From positions 421,558 to 485,557 of the forward strand of contig NZ_JALLAN010000002.1 in assembly GCF_023062595.1 (NCBI RefSeq): DNA of 64,000 nucleotides, given 5' to 3'. Below the pieces are notes generated by a model that had not been told where the DNA came from, searched no databases, and saw only the letters and a program-made list of their open reading frames with translations. This document shows positions 53,422 to 61,576 of this stretch, in pieces; positions within the stretch are counted from its first letter, which is position 1, and each line of letters begins with the position of its first letter. The position numbers and the translations under genes are program-made. Source of the DNA: Arthrobacter rhizosphaerae (GTDB taxonomy: Bacteria > Actinomycetota > Actinomycetes > Actinomycetales > Micrococcaceae).

Positions 53422-54591
53422 TTACAACTGCAGGATCAGGGGCCTTTTCAGCCCATTGACTGACATTGCGGGCCAACGCGGATCAACACTGAGGACGGCG
53501 ATCCCGGCTTCGGTCAACTGCACCGTGTCCTCAATCTTGACGCCCGGCCCGGAGGGATTCCAGGTAAACGTCTGATTCAGGACCACTTCGTCAACTGTCA
53601 CTGCGGTGGCTCGAGGATCGCGCCCTGCGTAGCCGGCCACGCCTCCTTGGTGATGCAGTGTCCATTGGTCGGGTCCAAAGCCATGCCGTGCGTATGCTCT
53701 TGTGATCTCCCGAAAGATAGTGTTCAGCCTGGTACCGGGCACTGTCGCATCAAAGATGTCAGCTTCAACAGCCATCAGGCGGGACTCGGCGTCGAGCTCG
53801 GCGGGAATGCCGTTGTCGAACCTGATCCAACGGGTCACGTTGGCAACAAGGCCGTTCCGGCGGGCGCACACCACCGCCATCGCCCTCCGGCCCAGACGGC
53901 TATGGGTGGGAAGAGGGTGCCGGAACGCGCTGCGGCTGGACCCGTTACAGAGAAGCACCAGTGGTTCTGCACCCATGGCCACAATGCGGCTGGCCAGCTG
54001 GGCGGCGATTTCGAATTCGGTTGTCGTGGGAGTGGCACGTGAAAGGACATCAGTCAGGGCTATAGCCGTGTCCGCATTGAGCCGGGCGTAGCGGGCACTT
54101 TCGGCCGGAAGGAAGGCCTGACGGGCACCCCGCAACTGTGCTGCAACCTCAGACTCGGGCATGGGATTGCTGTCTGCCAATTCACGCGCGACGGCTTCGA
54201 GGGAGCCGTGCCAGGGAGCAGCGTGGACAGATACTCCGCGTGGCACTTCCTCGGCGGCCATTCGCTCGGCCTCGTTGTTGAATGTCACCAGGTGATCGCC
54301 GTCGCGCGTCACGAGCAACGCTGCGATCGGGGCTCCGGCAAGGCTGATATGCATGCGGCTGCCGTCCAGGTACCAGCAAAGCGAGGTGTTGCTCGTCAGC
54401 AACAGTGAGTCAGTCTCTGCGGTGTCCATGATGTCCAGCACGCGGCGTCTTTTAACCGCACGGTCTGCCGCGTTCCCCGGTGCAGCTGCATTGGTCTCTG
54501 CCGACGTCGCCGGTGCTGACGTTTCCACGGCCGAGGCATTCGGGAAAGCGGAGGTGTTCGGGTCGGTGGAGTCAGTGATTGCCTTGCTCAC
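53422..54591 (-). CDS. M24-family (Xaa-Pro peptidase/creatinase fold) protein with altered metal site
   Basis: Protein of 389 residues. After a 45-residue Ala/Thr-rich N-terminus come the creatinase N-domain (LLLTSNTSLCWYLDGSRMHI) and the pita-bread domain (SRSAFRHPLPTHSRLGRRAM; WTLHHQGGVAGYAGRDPRAT; WNPSGPGVKIEDTVQLTEAG). Where active peptidases have the two Asp metal ligands (D-x-G ... D-x-T-R), it reads VVCARRNGLVANVTRW, so both are missing, as in creatinases that work without metal. GTG overlaps the previous stop (GTGA), so it belongs to the operon of the DUF6807 fusion. It may hydrolyse a C-N bond or act on a sugar-linked group. Confidence 0.82.
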   Translation of the reverse strand: MSKAITDSTDPNTSAFPNASAVETSAPATSAETNAAAPGNAADRAVKRRRVLDIMDTAETDSLLLTSNTSLCWYLDGSRMHISLAGAPIAALLVTRDGDHLVTFNNEAERMAAEEVPRGVSVHAAPWHGSLEAVARELADSNPMPESEVAAQLRGARQAFLPAESARYARLNADTAIALTDVLSRATPTTTEFEIAAQLASRIVAMGAEPLVLLCNGSSRSAFRHPLPTHSRLGRRAMAVVCARRNGLVANVTRWIRFDNGIPAELDAESRLMAVEADIFDATVPGTRLNTIFREITRAYARHGFGPDQWTLHHQGGVAGYAGRDPRATAVTVDEVVLNQTFTWNPSGPGVKIEDTVQLTEAGIAVLSVDPRWPAMSVNGLKRPLILQL

Positions 54592-56633
54592 GAGTTGTCC
54601 CCCAGGGAGTCGATGAGATGTTGGATTTCGGAGGTGTCCAGGCGGCCATCGGCTACGAGCACCGTGACGCTCCGTTCGACCGGGTCCTCGGAAGTTGCGA
54701 TCACAGGTTCTTGCCAGGCCAGGGCCTGCCCGACGCCGGGATAACCAGAGACCCTGACGAACCAGGGGTCCGTGGAGCCCCGGGCCGCGACGAAGACGAG
54801 AGTCGAGGCATTGCCGCCAACATCGGCAGTCCAGGCCAGCCATGGTGAGACGCTGCCGTGCACTTTTGCCTCACCTGAGCCGCTGGCCGTGCGTACCTCG
54901 ACGTTTTCGCCGGCAGGCAAGCGCCAGAAAAACCCGCCATAACCGCCCTCCGGGCGCCCGTTTGACCCGGGACTCCCCAGGCTGACAGGCCGGTCTCCTG
55001 CAGGAGAGAGCGCGAAGCTAAGGCTCAAAAGCCACGTTTGAGGGTCGACGGCGGACCAGTTCCATTCGCGTCGTTCGTGGAGGACAGCTTGACCGTCGGG
55101 TGCCAGCCACTCAAGGCTCTCAGTCAGTGAACCATCCGCCTGTTCCGCAGAGGTGATGACGATCCGACCATGATCGGGCCGCCACACATACTCGCCTGCC
55201 TCCCGCGTATAGGTCCGCCCGCCCCAGAAATTAATACCGTCTACATCCTGGATTGCCACGCCTGCACCGAGGTGCCACACGTGGTCCTCCGGAAGATGAT
55301 CTGTGACTACCGTCCCCGAGAGGGTGGTCACCGGGTGAAGGTAGGGACGCGGCGACGAGGTGGGCATTACGAGGCTGCCATCGTTTTCGACAGCGAGGGT
55401 GGTCCCGTCCAGCATGAGCTTTACGCCGGCCACTTCAGCTGGGCGGGCCCAGGAGGCGCCGAGCTCGCTGAAAGTCGACTGCGAAAGGACGGCGCGTCGG
55501 ATCAGTGCCCGGATGTTGTGGAGCACCGGATGGGCGGCATCGCCGTCGCCCTCCCACGTGACATGCTCGCCGGCTACGGGCAAGGGCGGCTCTGCTGTGC
55601 GGATGGCCTCCAGAACGGTCATAAACGCTCCGGTTCCCTTTAACGGGCTCAGCAAGGGAGTTCCGGTCCGGCGTGCTTCAAGCAGGTTCTCCAGCAGGTC
55701 CGTTCGTGTGAAAGCCTCGGTGCGCTCGCCGTCGGGAGTGGTGATTGCCAAACGATCCTCGGTGTAAAAGAGCTCGGCCTTGCCCCTTGTCCCGAAGACG
55801 GTGACAGCAGGAGCCTTTTGCTCGTCGGCGCACAACGTCAATGCACAGAGCAGGACCGTTCCCGCAACGGTGCGGACCCGGATTGCAGAGGTGTCATCAC
55901 TATCAGTGTCGTGGGCGTGGTAAAGGTCTGTCTCAACAGAAACGACGTCGGCTACCGTCCGAGCGGCGGCGATGCTCAGGGCTGTAGCAACAGCGTGAGC
56001 GAGGGCATTGGTGGCTACCCCGTCCACAACGTCGGTCCCGCCAATGCTCCGCTTACCGGCCCAGCGGGAGCGCTTGAAGTAGGCAAGGTTCCGCACCCAG
56101 GTTCCCTCTGCGCCCACGCCCCGAATCTGCCCGATCTCTCCCGATGAAATCAGGTGCTGTACTGCAGGGAGAGCATGGGAACCCAGGCTCTGGAATCCCA
56201 CCTGTACCAGCCTGCCGGCTTGTTCAGCTGCTGCCAGGACGGCATCGAATTGGGCCATCGAGGCCACAGGAGGCTTCTCCATGTACACGTCGGCGCCGGC
56301 GGCAATCGCTGTGAGGGCGAGTGGGGCATGGGTCTGGATCGGTGTCGCGAGGATAACCACATCCGGAACCGGGCCGGTGCTGAGCAATTCGTCCAACGAG
56401 CTGTAAACACCCACATCCCGGCCCAGAGTTCCTGCCGCGGGGGGATTCGGATCCGCCACTGCGACGAGCTCCACCAAGCCTTCGGCCTGAAGGCGTTGCA
56501 GGTTATCCAGATGGTGCAGCCCGTAACCGTGAGCGCCTACTAAGGCGATTCGGGCGGAGGATACTTTCCGGGGACGGGCAGGTTCCGAGAGGTCAGTTTC
56601 CGGAACGCTCTTCCCCGTTGTCGTTTCAGTCAT
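54588..56633 (-). CDS. Gfo/Idh/MocA dehydrogenase fused to a DUF6807 (PmoA-like) domain
   Basis: Protein of 681 residues with two units. Residues about 20-370 form a Gfo/Idh/MocA dehydrogenase (SARIALVGAHGYGLHHLDNL, catalytic Lys in DVYMEKPPVASMAQF). Residues about 400-680 form the DUF6807 beta-sandwich, recognisable by RPYLHPVTTLSGTVVTDHLP, EDHVWHLGAGVAIQDVDGIN and GYGGFFWRLPAG. DUF6807 proteins occur next to glycoside and sugar-acid genes and are thought to act on carbohydrates, but no reaction is established. AAGGA lies 7 nt before the ATG. A LacI operator lies 52 bases upstream. Confidence 0.87.
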   Translation of the reverse strand: MTETTTGKSVPETDLSEPARPRKVSSARIALVGAHGYGLHHLDNLQRLQAEGLVELVAVADPNPPAAGTLGRDVGVYSSLDELLSTGPVPDVVILATPIQTHAPLALTAIAAGADVYMEKPPVASMAQFDAVLAAAEQAGRLVQVGFQSLGSHALPAVQHLISSGEIGQIRGVGAEGTWVRNLAYFKRSRWAGKRSIGGTDVVDGVATNALAHAVATALSIAAARTVADVVSVETDLYHAHDTDSDDTSAIRVRTVAGTVLLCALTLCADEQKAPAVTVFGTRGKAELFYTEDRLAITTPDGERTEAFTRTDLLENLLEARRTGTPLLSPLKGTGAFMTVLEAIRTAEPPLPVAGEHVTWEGDGDAAHPVLHNIRALIRRAVLSQSTFSELGASWARPAEVAGVKLMLDGTTLAVENDGSLVMPTSSPRPYLHPVTTLSGTVVTDHLPEDHVWHLGAGVAIQDVDGINFWGGRTYTREAGEYVWRPDHGRIVITSAEQADGSLTESLEWLAPDGQAVLHERREWNWSAVDPQTWLLSLSFALSPAGDRPVSLGSPGSNGRPEGGYGGFFWRLPAGENVEVRTASGSGEAKVHGSVSPWLAWTADVGGNASTLVFVAARGSTDPWFVRVSGYPGVGQALAWQEPVIATSEDPVERSVTVLVADGRLDTSEIQHLIDSLGDNS

Positions 56634-56684
56634 GGCCTGGTCCTTGGTGTTGAATCTGAAGCATTCTCTGCCTGTAACAGTAGC

Positions 56685-56702
56685 TCAGAAAACGGTTTCT
56701 CA
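56685..56702. promoter_or_regulatory. LacI-type operator, regulon site 2
   Basis: TCAGAAAACGGTTTCTCA matches site 1 at 16 of 18 positions. It lies 52 bases before the dehydrogenase-DUF6807 gene (minus strand). Confidence 0.65.
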
Positions 56703-56748
56703 TACGGCAGCTTTCGTCCCTTGATTGAATTGCAGAGCCCGAGCCCGG

Positions 56749-57921
56749 CTATCGCTTGGCAGCGGACGCACTGTTCAGGTTGTCCTGCAGGAATTGAATT
56801 GCTTCCTCCTGCATCGGCGCCGTGAACACGTGCCCGCCCGGCCAAAAGCTTCCTTTGTAGTTGCCGGCCATATCCAGCGTGAGCAGCTGTGCGTGGGCCT
56901 GGCGCATTCCTTCCTCCGGAAACAACTCGTCGGCCAAGGCGTACTGAACCAGCAAGCTGTCGGCCGAGGAACGGGCAGCCAGCTCAGGCCAGTCGCCGAG
57001 GCGCCGAAGACCCGGCGTCTGCAGGAGCCAGGAGTGGGCATCAAGGTAGGCAGGAACCAGCGAATCGAAGGTAGTCATCATGCAGGTGACGACGTAACTC
57101 CGGAGCTTTGGACTCAAGGCGGCAAGGGTGAGAGAGCGCCCTCCGCCGCCTGAGAAACCGATGCACCCCAGTCGGTCCTCCGCCACGCCGGGAAGTCCCG
57201 CCAGAATCTCCAGCGCTGCCAGGTCGTCGTGGGCCACCATGCCTGCGAAGCTCGTCCCAAATAGCCCGGCAGCCTTCGCCACAGTATCTTCATGGATGGC
57301 TGCCGCTGCGTTGTACACGTCCGCTTCGGAAGGCACGACGCCGGCCTCCCGCCATTGAGCGAACCTCGCCTCCAGAGCCTCCTCGGTCCGCCACGGCGGT
57401 GTGGCCAGGTCGAACCGTCGGCTGCCCCAGGCGAAGGTGTCATGGGCGAGCACCGCGAAGCCGTTTCTGGCCAGTTCTGTTGCCAGGCCCCGACCGTCGT
57501 AGTGGGCCACCCGGGACGCTTCTGCCCATTCATGATCACCGGGAAGCTCCACCAGTCGTTCCGCACCGACGAACTTGTTGCCGCCGTGGCAGTGCAACGC
57601 CAGGATCCCGGGCAGCGGCTCACTGACTCCGCTGGGGCGCACGAACCAGCCACGGGTTCTGGGCCCAAAGCCCAACTGCCAGCTGAGCTGGGAGGTGATG
57701 ACGCCGTCGTACTCCTCTTCCCAATCCGTCACCGGAACCGGAACTCCTGCACACTCCGGAACGCCGAGTGCCCCGGCGAGTTCTTGGGCAGTCGCGGAGT
57801 GGGCACGGTGCAGCCCCGTTCCATGGACGATTCCCCTGACGTATTCCGGCCAGTCGTCATAACCGGGAATTGCGCTGGGTCTGGTGCTGGCCCGGGGGTG
57901 GCGGGATTGCTGCTCTGACAA
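56749..57921 (-). CDS. Alpha/beta hydrolase, probable acetylxylan/dienelactone-type esterase
   Basis: Hydrolase of 390 residues. The nucleophile elbow is GCIGFSGGGGRSLTLAALSP (Ser), and LALHCHGGNKFVGAERLVEL forms the oxyanion region. The C-terminal GHVFTAP supplies the His. The size and the large N-terminal lid fit the cinnamoyl/acetylxylan esterase-like group that removes acyl groups from plant oligosaccharides; the exact ester is unknown. It starts with TTG at 57921, GGAG 7 nt upstream. No signal peptide is visible, so it works inside the cell on imported material. Confidence 0.82.
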   Translation of the reverse strand: MSEQQSRHPRASTRPSAIPGYDDWPEYVRGIVHGTGLHRAHSATAQELAGALGVPECAGVPVPVTDWEEEYDGVITSQLSWQLGFGPRTRGWFVRPSGVSEPLPGILALHCHGGNKFVGAERLVELPGDHEWAEASRVAHYDGRGLATELARNGFAVLAHDTFAWGSRRFDLATPPWRTEEALEARFAQWREAGVVPSEADVYNAAAAIHEDTVAKAAGLFGTSFAGMVAHDDLAALEILAGLPGVAEDRLGCIGFSGGGGRSLTLAALSPKLRSYVVTCMMTTFDSLVPAYLDAHSWLLQTPGLRRLGDWPELAARSSADSLLVQYALADELFPEEGMRQAHAQLLTLDMAGNYKGSFWPGGHVFTAPMQEEAIQFLQDNLNSASAAKR

Positions 57922-57976
57922 GAAACGACTCCGAAATGGTGAAGGGGCGGCCGCAAAACAGGACTGCAGTCACGGA

Positions 57977-59272
57977 TTAGCCGAGATTCTGGTTCACCTC
58001 TGAGATCAGGGCCTTTGCGGCGTCGCGCGGGCTGATCTTGCCGAACAGCACGTCGGTGTTGTGGCGGTTCAACACTTCCATGGTGGAGGAGGATCCAGCA
58101 GGGAAGGGCAAAGGAGCTGCAAGGTTCATCTCCGCAACCCGGTCCAGGTAGCCTGCTTCCTTTTTCTGCCCTTCCTTCAGCAGTGGTTCAATAGCTGCTT
58201 TAGTGTCCGTGTTGGCGGGCATTCCACGGTCGGTTTTAATGAGCTTGCCGGCGTTGGGGCTGTTGACCAGGAAGTTCAGGAATTTGGCCGTTTCCTTGGG
58301 GTGCTTCGACTTTGCGGAGATGGCATATTCCATGGAAGACCGCAGCCAGGTTCCGCCCTTTGCGGACTCCCCGGGCAGCTTGAGCATCTCAAGCGGGGCA
58401 TCCGAGTAGGAGATCATTTGGTTGCTCCAGGAGAGCTTCATGCCCTGCTTGCCCTGCCCGAGAAGCGTCTGCTCCGGCTGTGAAGATGCATCCTCAACAG
58501 TCTGCGAAGCGCTGGGTGCTCCGCCGGTTTCCATGAGCTTCTTGTTCAGCTCGAACCACTTGGTGGCAGTATCTTCACTGATGGCGAGCTTTTTGCCGTC
58601 GTCGGCGTACAGCTTTTCACCGTGCTGGCGCGCCCAGACGGCGAGGAAAGAATCGTTGGCCATGGAGGTGGTGCCAAAGGTGCCGTGCGGGGAGTTCTTG
58701 GAAATCTTCTCTGCGATGCTCACGTAGTCGTCCCAGGTCCACGTTTCGTCGTCGGGAAGCTCGACGCCGGCCGCCTTGAAGACGTTGGGGTCGATGACCA
58801 TGGACATGGCGTTGACGCCTGCAGTGACCGTGTACTGCTTGCCTTCTATCTGCCCCAGTTCGAGGGTTCCCTCGGCAAACCTGGACGTATCGATCTCATC
58901 CTGAACTTTTGCGAGGTCCAGGAGAACGCCGCGGGTGGCGTATTCACTGGGGTACGAGCCGCTCATCGTGAAGATGTCCGGGGTAGTGCCGCCCGCGATC
59001 TGCGTGGCCATCTTGTCCCAGTAAGAGCTGAATTCCGTCGTCTCGGCGTCAACCTTGATGGTGGGGTTTGCTGCCTCAAAGGCCTTGATGACTTCCTGGG
59101 TTGTCTTAGCCCGGGCGTCGTTGCCCCACCAGGAATAGCGGATGGTCACAGGCTTCTCCACTGTCCCTTCCTCGCTGGTCGATGAGCCGGCGCCGCAACC
59201 GGTGAGCAGGAGTGCGGAGGCGGCCCCCGCCGCGACCATGCACAGGAAAGTTCTCGCGAGACCAAACGTCAA
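57977..59272 (-). CDS. Extracellular sugar-binding lipoprotein 1
   Basis: Solute-binding protein of 431 residues with a lipobox (LLLTGCGAGSS; Cys near residue 26). The fold begins VTIRYSWWGNDARAKTTQEV and continues with YWDKMATQIAGGTTPDIFTM. It is a clear paralogue of the binding protein at 61577-62929: both share SWWG, the RA..TQ segment, YWDK.ATQ and PDI. It is divergent from the permeases, with two LacI operators between (59328, 59373). It starts with TTG, GAGAGG 7 nt upstream. The substrate is likely an oligosaccharide or uronate-containing glycoside. Confidence 0.92.
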   Translation of the reverse strand: MTFGLARTFLCMVAAGAASALLLTGCGAGSSTSEEGTVEKPVTIRYSWWGNDARAKTTQEVIKAFEAANPTIKVDAETTEFSSYWDKMATQIAGGTTPDIFTMSGSYPSEYATRGVLLDLAKVQDEIDTSRFAEGTLELGQIEGKQYTVTAGVNAMSMVIDPNVFKAAGVELPDDETWTWDDYVSIAEKISKNSPHGTFGTTSMANDSFLAVWARQHGEKLYADDGKKLAISEDTATKWFELNKKLMETGGAPSASQTVEDASSQPEQTLLGQGKQGMKLSWSNQMISYSDAPLEMLKLPGESAKGGTWLRSSMEYAISAKSKHPKETAKFLNFLVNSPNAGKLIKTDRGMPANTDTKAAIEPLLKEGQKKEAGYLDRVAEMNLAAPLPFPAGSSSTMEVLNRHNTDVLFGKISPRDAAKALISEVNQNLG

Positions 59273-59327
59273 TGTCTTACCTCTCGTTTGTGGTTTTCCC
59301 GTTCATGGCTCTACAGTGATCCAGACC

Positions 59328-59345
59328 ACAGAAAACGCTTTCTCG
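59328..59345. promoter_or_regulatory. LacI-type operator, regulon site 3
   Basis: ACAGAAAACGCTTTCTCG shares the 14-base core AGAAAACGCTTTCTC with site 1 (46357). It lies 56 bases before the binding-protein gene at 59272 on the minus strand. Confidence 0.7.
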
Positions 59346-59372
59346 AAAGCTAGCAAAAGGCTATACAGGAGT

Positions 59373-59390
59373 CAAGAAAGCGTTTACTTT
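59373..59390. promoter_or_regulatory. LacI-type operator, regulon site 4 (weaker)
   Basis: CAAGAAAGCGTTTACTTT matches the reverse complement of site 1 at about 13 of 18 positions. It faces the permease operon 45 bp from site 3. Confidence 0.5.
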
Positions 59391-59474
59391 GGTACGGGAA
59401 CGCTTCGGCCGGTTCAGGAAGTCCCGACTGACTTCCCCCACGGTGACCAGGGCCGCGATGACAAAGGAGACAAG

Positions 59475-59558
59475 ATGGCCGTGACAACACATGGCATGCA
59501 GGGGACCACACTGTTGGGCCTGACCTGCTCCACAACAACGGCGCAGGGAGCGCAATGA
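59475..59558 (+). CDS. Short upstream frame of 27 codons before the permease gene
   Basis: An ATG at 59475 with AAAGGAGA 4 nt before it opens MAVTTHGMQGTTLLGLTCST, then TTAQGAQ and a stop that overlaps the permease start by ATGA. The frame differs from the permease. It may be a coupling leader peptide or chance; the strong ribosome site and precise overlap favour a real short frame. Confidence 0.4.
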   Translation: MAVTTHGMQGTTLLGLTCSTTTAQGAQ

Positions 59559-60499
59559 GCGCCATCAGTGAGCTTTCCTCACTGACCCGGCGCAAGGGGC
59601 CGATTACTGCCGCTGAAAGGAAAGCAAATGGGCGGGACAACAAGGCAGCCTACATATTCCTGCTCCCGTGGCTGCTAGGACTGCTGGCCATCACCATCGG
59701 GCCGATGCTCATGTCCCTCTACCTTTCCTTTACCGACTACAACCTGCTGCAGCCCCCTGAATGGACCGGCCTGGATAACTTCACCAGGATGCTCAGTGAC
59801 TCCCGCCTTCATAATTCACTCGGGGTCACCTTCACGTATGTCCTGGTGGGCGTCCCCCTTCAGCTGGCAGTCGCCCTCCTGATTGCTTTGGTGCTCGACA
59901 AAGGGCTTCGAGGCTTGCCGTTTTACCGGTCGGTGTTCTATCTTCCGTCCCTCCTTGGAGGTTCGGTGGCGGTTGCCATCCTGTGGAAGCAGATTTTCGG
60001 CACCACGGGTTTGGTCAATCAGGCGCTCGCGATTTTCGGTATCGAGGGACCAGGTTGGATTTCCGATCCCAGCACCGCCCTTGGTTCCATCATTCTGCTT
60101 CATGTGTGGACCTTCGGCGCCCCTATGATTATCTTCCTCGCCGGCCTCCGGCAGATTCCCAATATGTACTACGAGGCCGCCGAAGTGGACGGGGCCAGAA
60201 CCCTGCAAAAATTCTGGCGCATCACCATGCCGATGCTCAGCCCCATTATCTTCTTCAACCTCGTGCTGCAGATCATCGGTTCGTTCCAGTCCTTTACGCA
60301 GGCGTTCATCGTCTCCGGCGGGAATGGCGGTCCATCCGACTCCACGATGTTCTTCACGCTGTACCTCTATCAGAAGGGCTTTGGCCAGTTCGACATGGGC
60401 TACGCCTCAGCCATGGCCTGGTTCCTGCTGATAATCATCGGCGCTTTTACTGCCATCAACTTCATCGCTGCTAAGTATTGGGTGTTCTACGATGACTAA
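59555..60499 (+). CDS. Carbohydrate ABC transporter permease, MalF type
   Basis: Permease of 314 residues with six membrane segments (YIFLLPWLLGLLAITIGPML first) and the cytoplasmic docking loop YYEAAEVDGARTLQKFWRIT. The motif LYLSFTDYNLLQPPEWTGLD is typical of the MalF group. It starts with ATG at 59555 after GGGAG. It overlaps the second permease by 8 bases. No ATPase gene is present. Confidence 0.93.
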   Translation: MSAISELSSLTRRKGPITAAERKANGRDNKAAYIFLLPWLLGLLAITIGPMLMSLYLSFTDYNLLQPPEWTGLDNFTRMLSDSRLHNSLGVTFTYVLVGVPLQLAVALLIALVLDKGLRGLPFYRSVFYLPSLLGGSVAVAILWKQIFGTTGLVNQALAIFGIEGPGWISDPSTALGSIILLHVWTFGAPMIIFLAGLRQIPNMYYEAAEVDGARTLQKFWRITMPMLSPIIFFNLVLQIIGSFQSFTQAFIVSGGNGGPSDSTMFFTLYLYQKGFGQFDMGYASAMAWFLLIIIGAFTAINFIAAKYWVFYDD

Positions 60500-61433
60500 A
60501 ATTCAGACGCTTCCTGCGGCGGACAGCAAGTCCGTTGACACCATCACCAAGCCAACCCCTCCACGCCGGCCGCGGGAATCCAGGGGCAGCCTGGCGTTCA
60601 GCCGGCGAGCCCGCACCAAAGGACTGGTTAAGCACGCGATTCTGATTCTGGCCGGCGGCCTCATGATCTATCCGCTGCTGTGGATGGTGGTTTCCTCGCT
60701 GCGGCCGAACGACCTGATCTTCCGGGAGCCAGGATTGTGGCTCAACAGTTTGGAAATGGGCAACTATACCGATGGCTGGTCAGCCCTGACCCACCCCTTC
60801 GGCCACTACATGATCAACTCGGCAATAGTGGTGATCGGCTCCATCCTGGGCAACCTGATCTCCTGTTCGATGGCCGCCTACGCGTTTGCGCGGCTTCAGT
60901 TCAACGGCAAGAAGCTGTTCTTCGGCATCATGCTGCTGACTATCATGCTGCCCTTCCACGTGGTGATCGTGCCGCAGTACATCCTGTTCTCGCAGATCGG
61001 CTGGGTGAACACCTTCTGGCCGCTGATTGTGCCGAAGTTGCTGGCCACGGACGCCTTCTTTGTTTTCCTGATGGTGCAGTTCATCCGCGGCATTCCGAAG
61101 GAACTGGACGAGGCTGCAAGGATCGACGGCGCCGGGCATCCCCGCATCTTCCTGCGGGTCATCTTGCCGCTCATGGTGCCTGCCCTGGCCACCACCACCA
61201 TTTTTACCTTCATCTGGACGTGGAATGACTTCTTCGGCGCCTTGATCTACCTGACGGATCCGGACATGTTTACCGTGCCTGTCGCTTTGCGCGCTTTCGT
61301 TGATTCGCAGTCCAGCACAAGCTGGGGATCCCTCTTTGCGATGTCGATTGTCTCGCTGCTGCCCGTCTTCCTGGTGTTCCTTTTCGGCCAGCGTTTCCTC
61401 ATCAAGGGAATCGCCACCACCGGGATCAAGTAG
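60492..61433 (+). CDS. Carbohydrate ABC transporter permease, MalG type
   Basis: Permease of 313 residues; the first segment is HAILILAGGLMIYPLLWMVV and the EAA loop reads LDEAARIDGAGHPRIFLRVI. The FTFIWTWNDFFGALIYLTDP segment is characteristic of MalG-like permeases. Its ATG lies inside the end of the previous gene (8-base overlap). The two permeases can serve either or both of the flanking binding proteins. Confidence 0.93.
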   Translation: MTKIQTLPAADSKSVDTITKPTPPRRPRESRGSLAFSRRARTKGLVKHAILILAGGLMIYPLLWMVVSSLRPNDLIFREPGLWLNSLEMGNYTDGWSALTHPFGHYMINSAIVVIGSILGNLISCSMAAYAFARLQFNGKKLFFGIMLLTIMLPFHVVIVPQYILFSQIGWVNTFWPLIVPKLLATDAFFVFLMVQFIRGIPKELDEAARIDGAGHPRIFLRVILPLMVPALATTTIFTFIWTWNDFFGALIYLTDPDMFTVPVALRAFVDSQSSTSWGSLFAMSIVSLLPVFLVFLFGQRFLIKGIATTGIK

Positions 61434-61486
61434 CCCCGGCTTCTCAGCCGCAGTATCAGCTGCAGTGCGCGGGGACCAAGATCCAC

Positions 61487-61501
61487 ACTTGTAATACAAG
61501 T
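61487..61501. promoter_or_regulatory. 15-bp palindrome before the second binding-protein gene
   Basis: ACTTGTAATACAAGT is a perfect inverted repeat with 7-base arms and a central A. It lies 90 bases before the start at 61577 and just before regulon site 5, so it could be a second operator or a terminator loop of the permease transcript. Confidence 0.4.
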
Positions 61502-61520
61502 TCCCCGCTTGTACTATCAG

Positions 61521-61538
61521 CTAGAAAGCGTTTTCTCA
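61521..61538. promoter_or_regulatory. LacI-type operator, regulon site 5
   Basis: CTAGAAAGCGTTTTCTCA matches the reverse complement of site 1 (46357) at 16 of 18 positions. It lies 39 bases before the second binding-protein start. Confidence 0.7.
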
Positions 61539-61576
61539 TCTTATTCATTCCAGGTCAAAGAAGATCGGAGTTTCAC

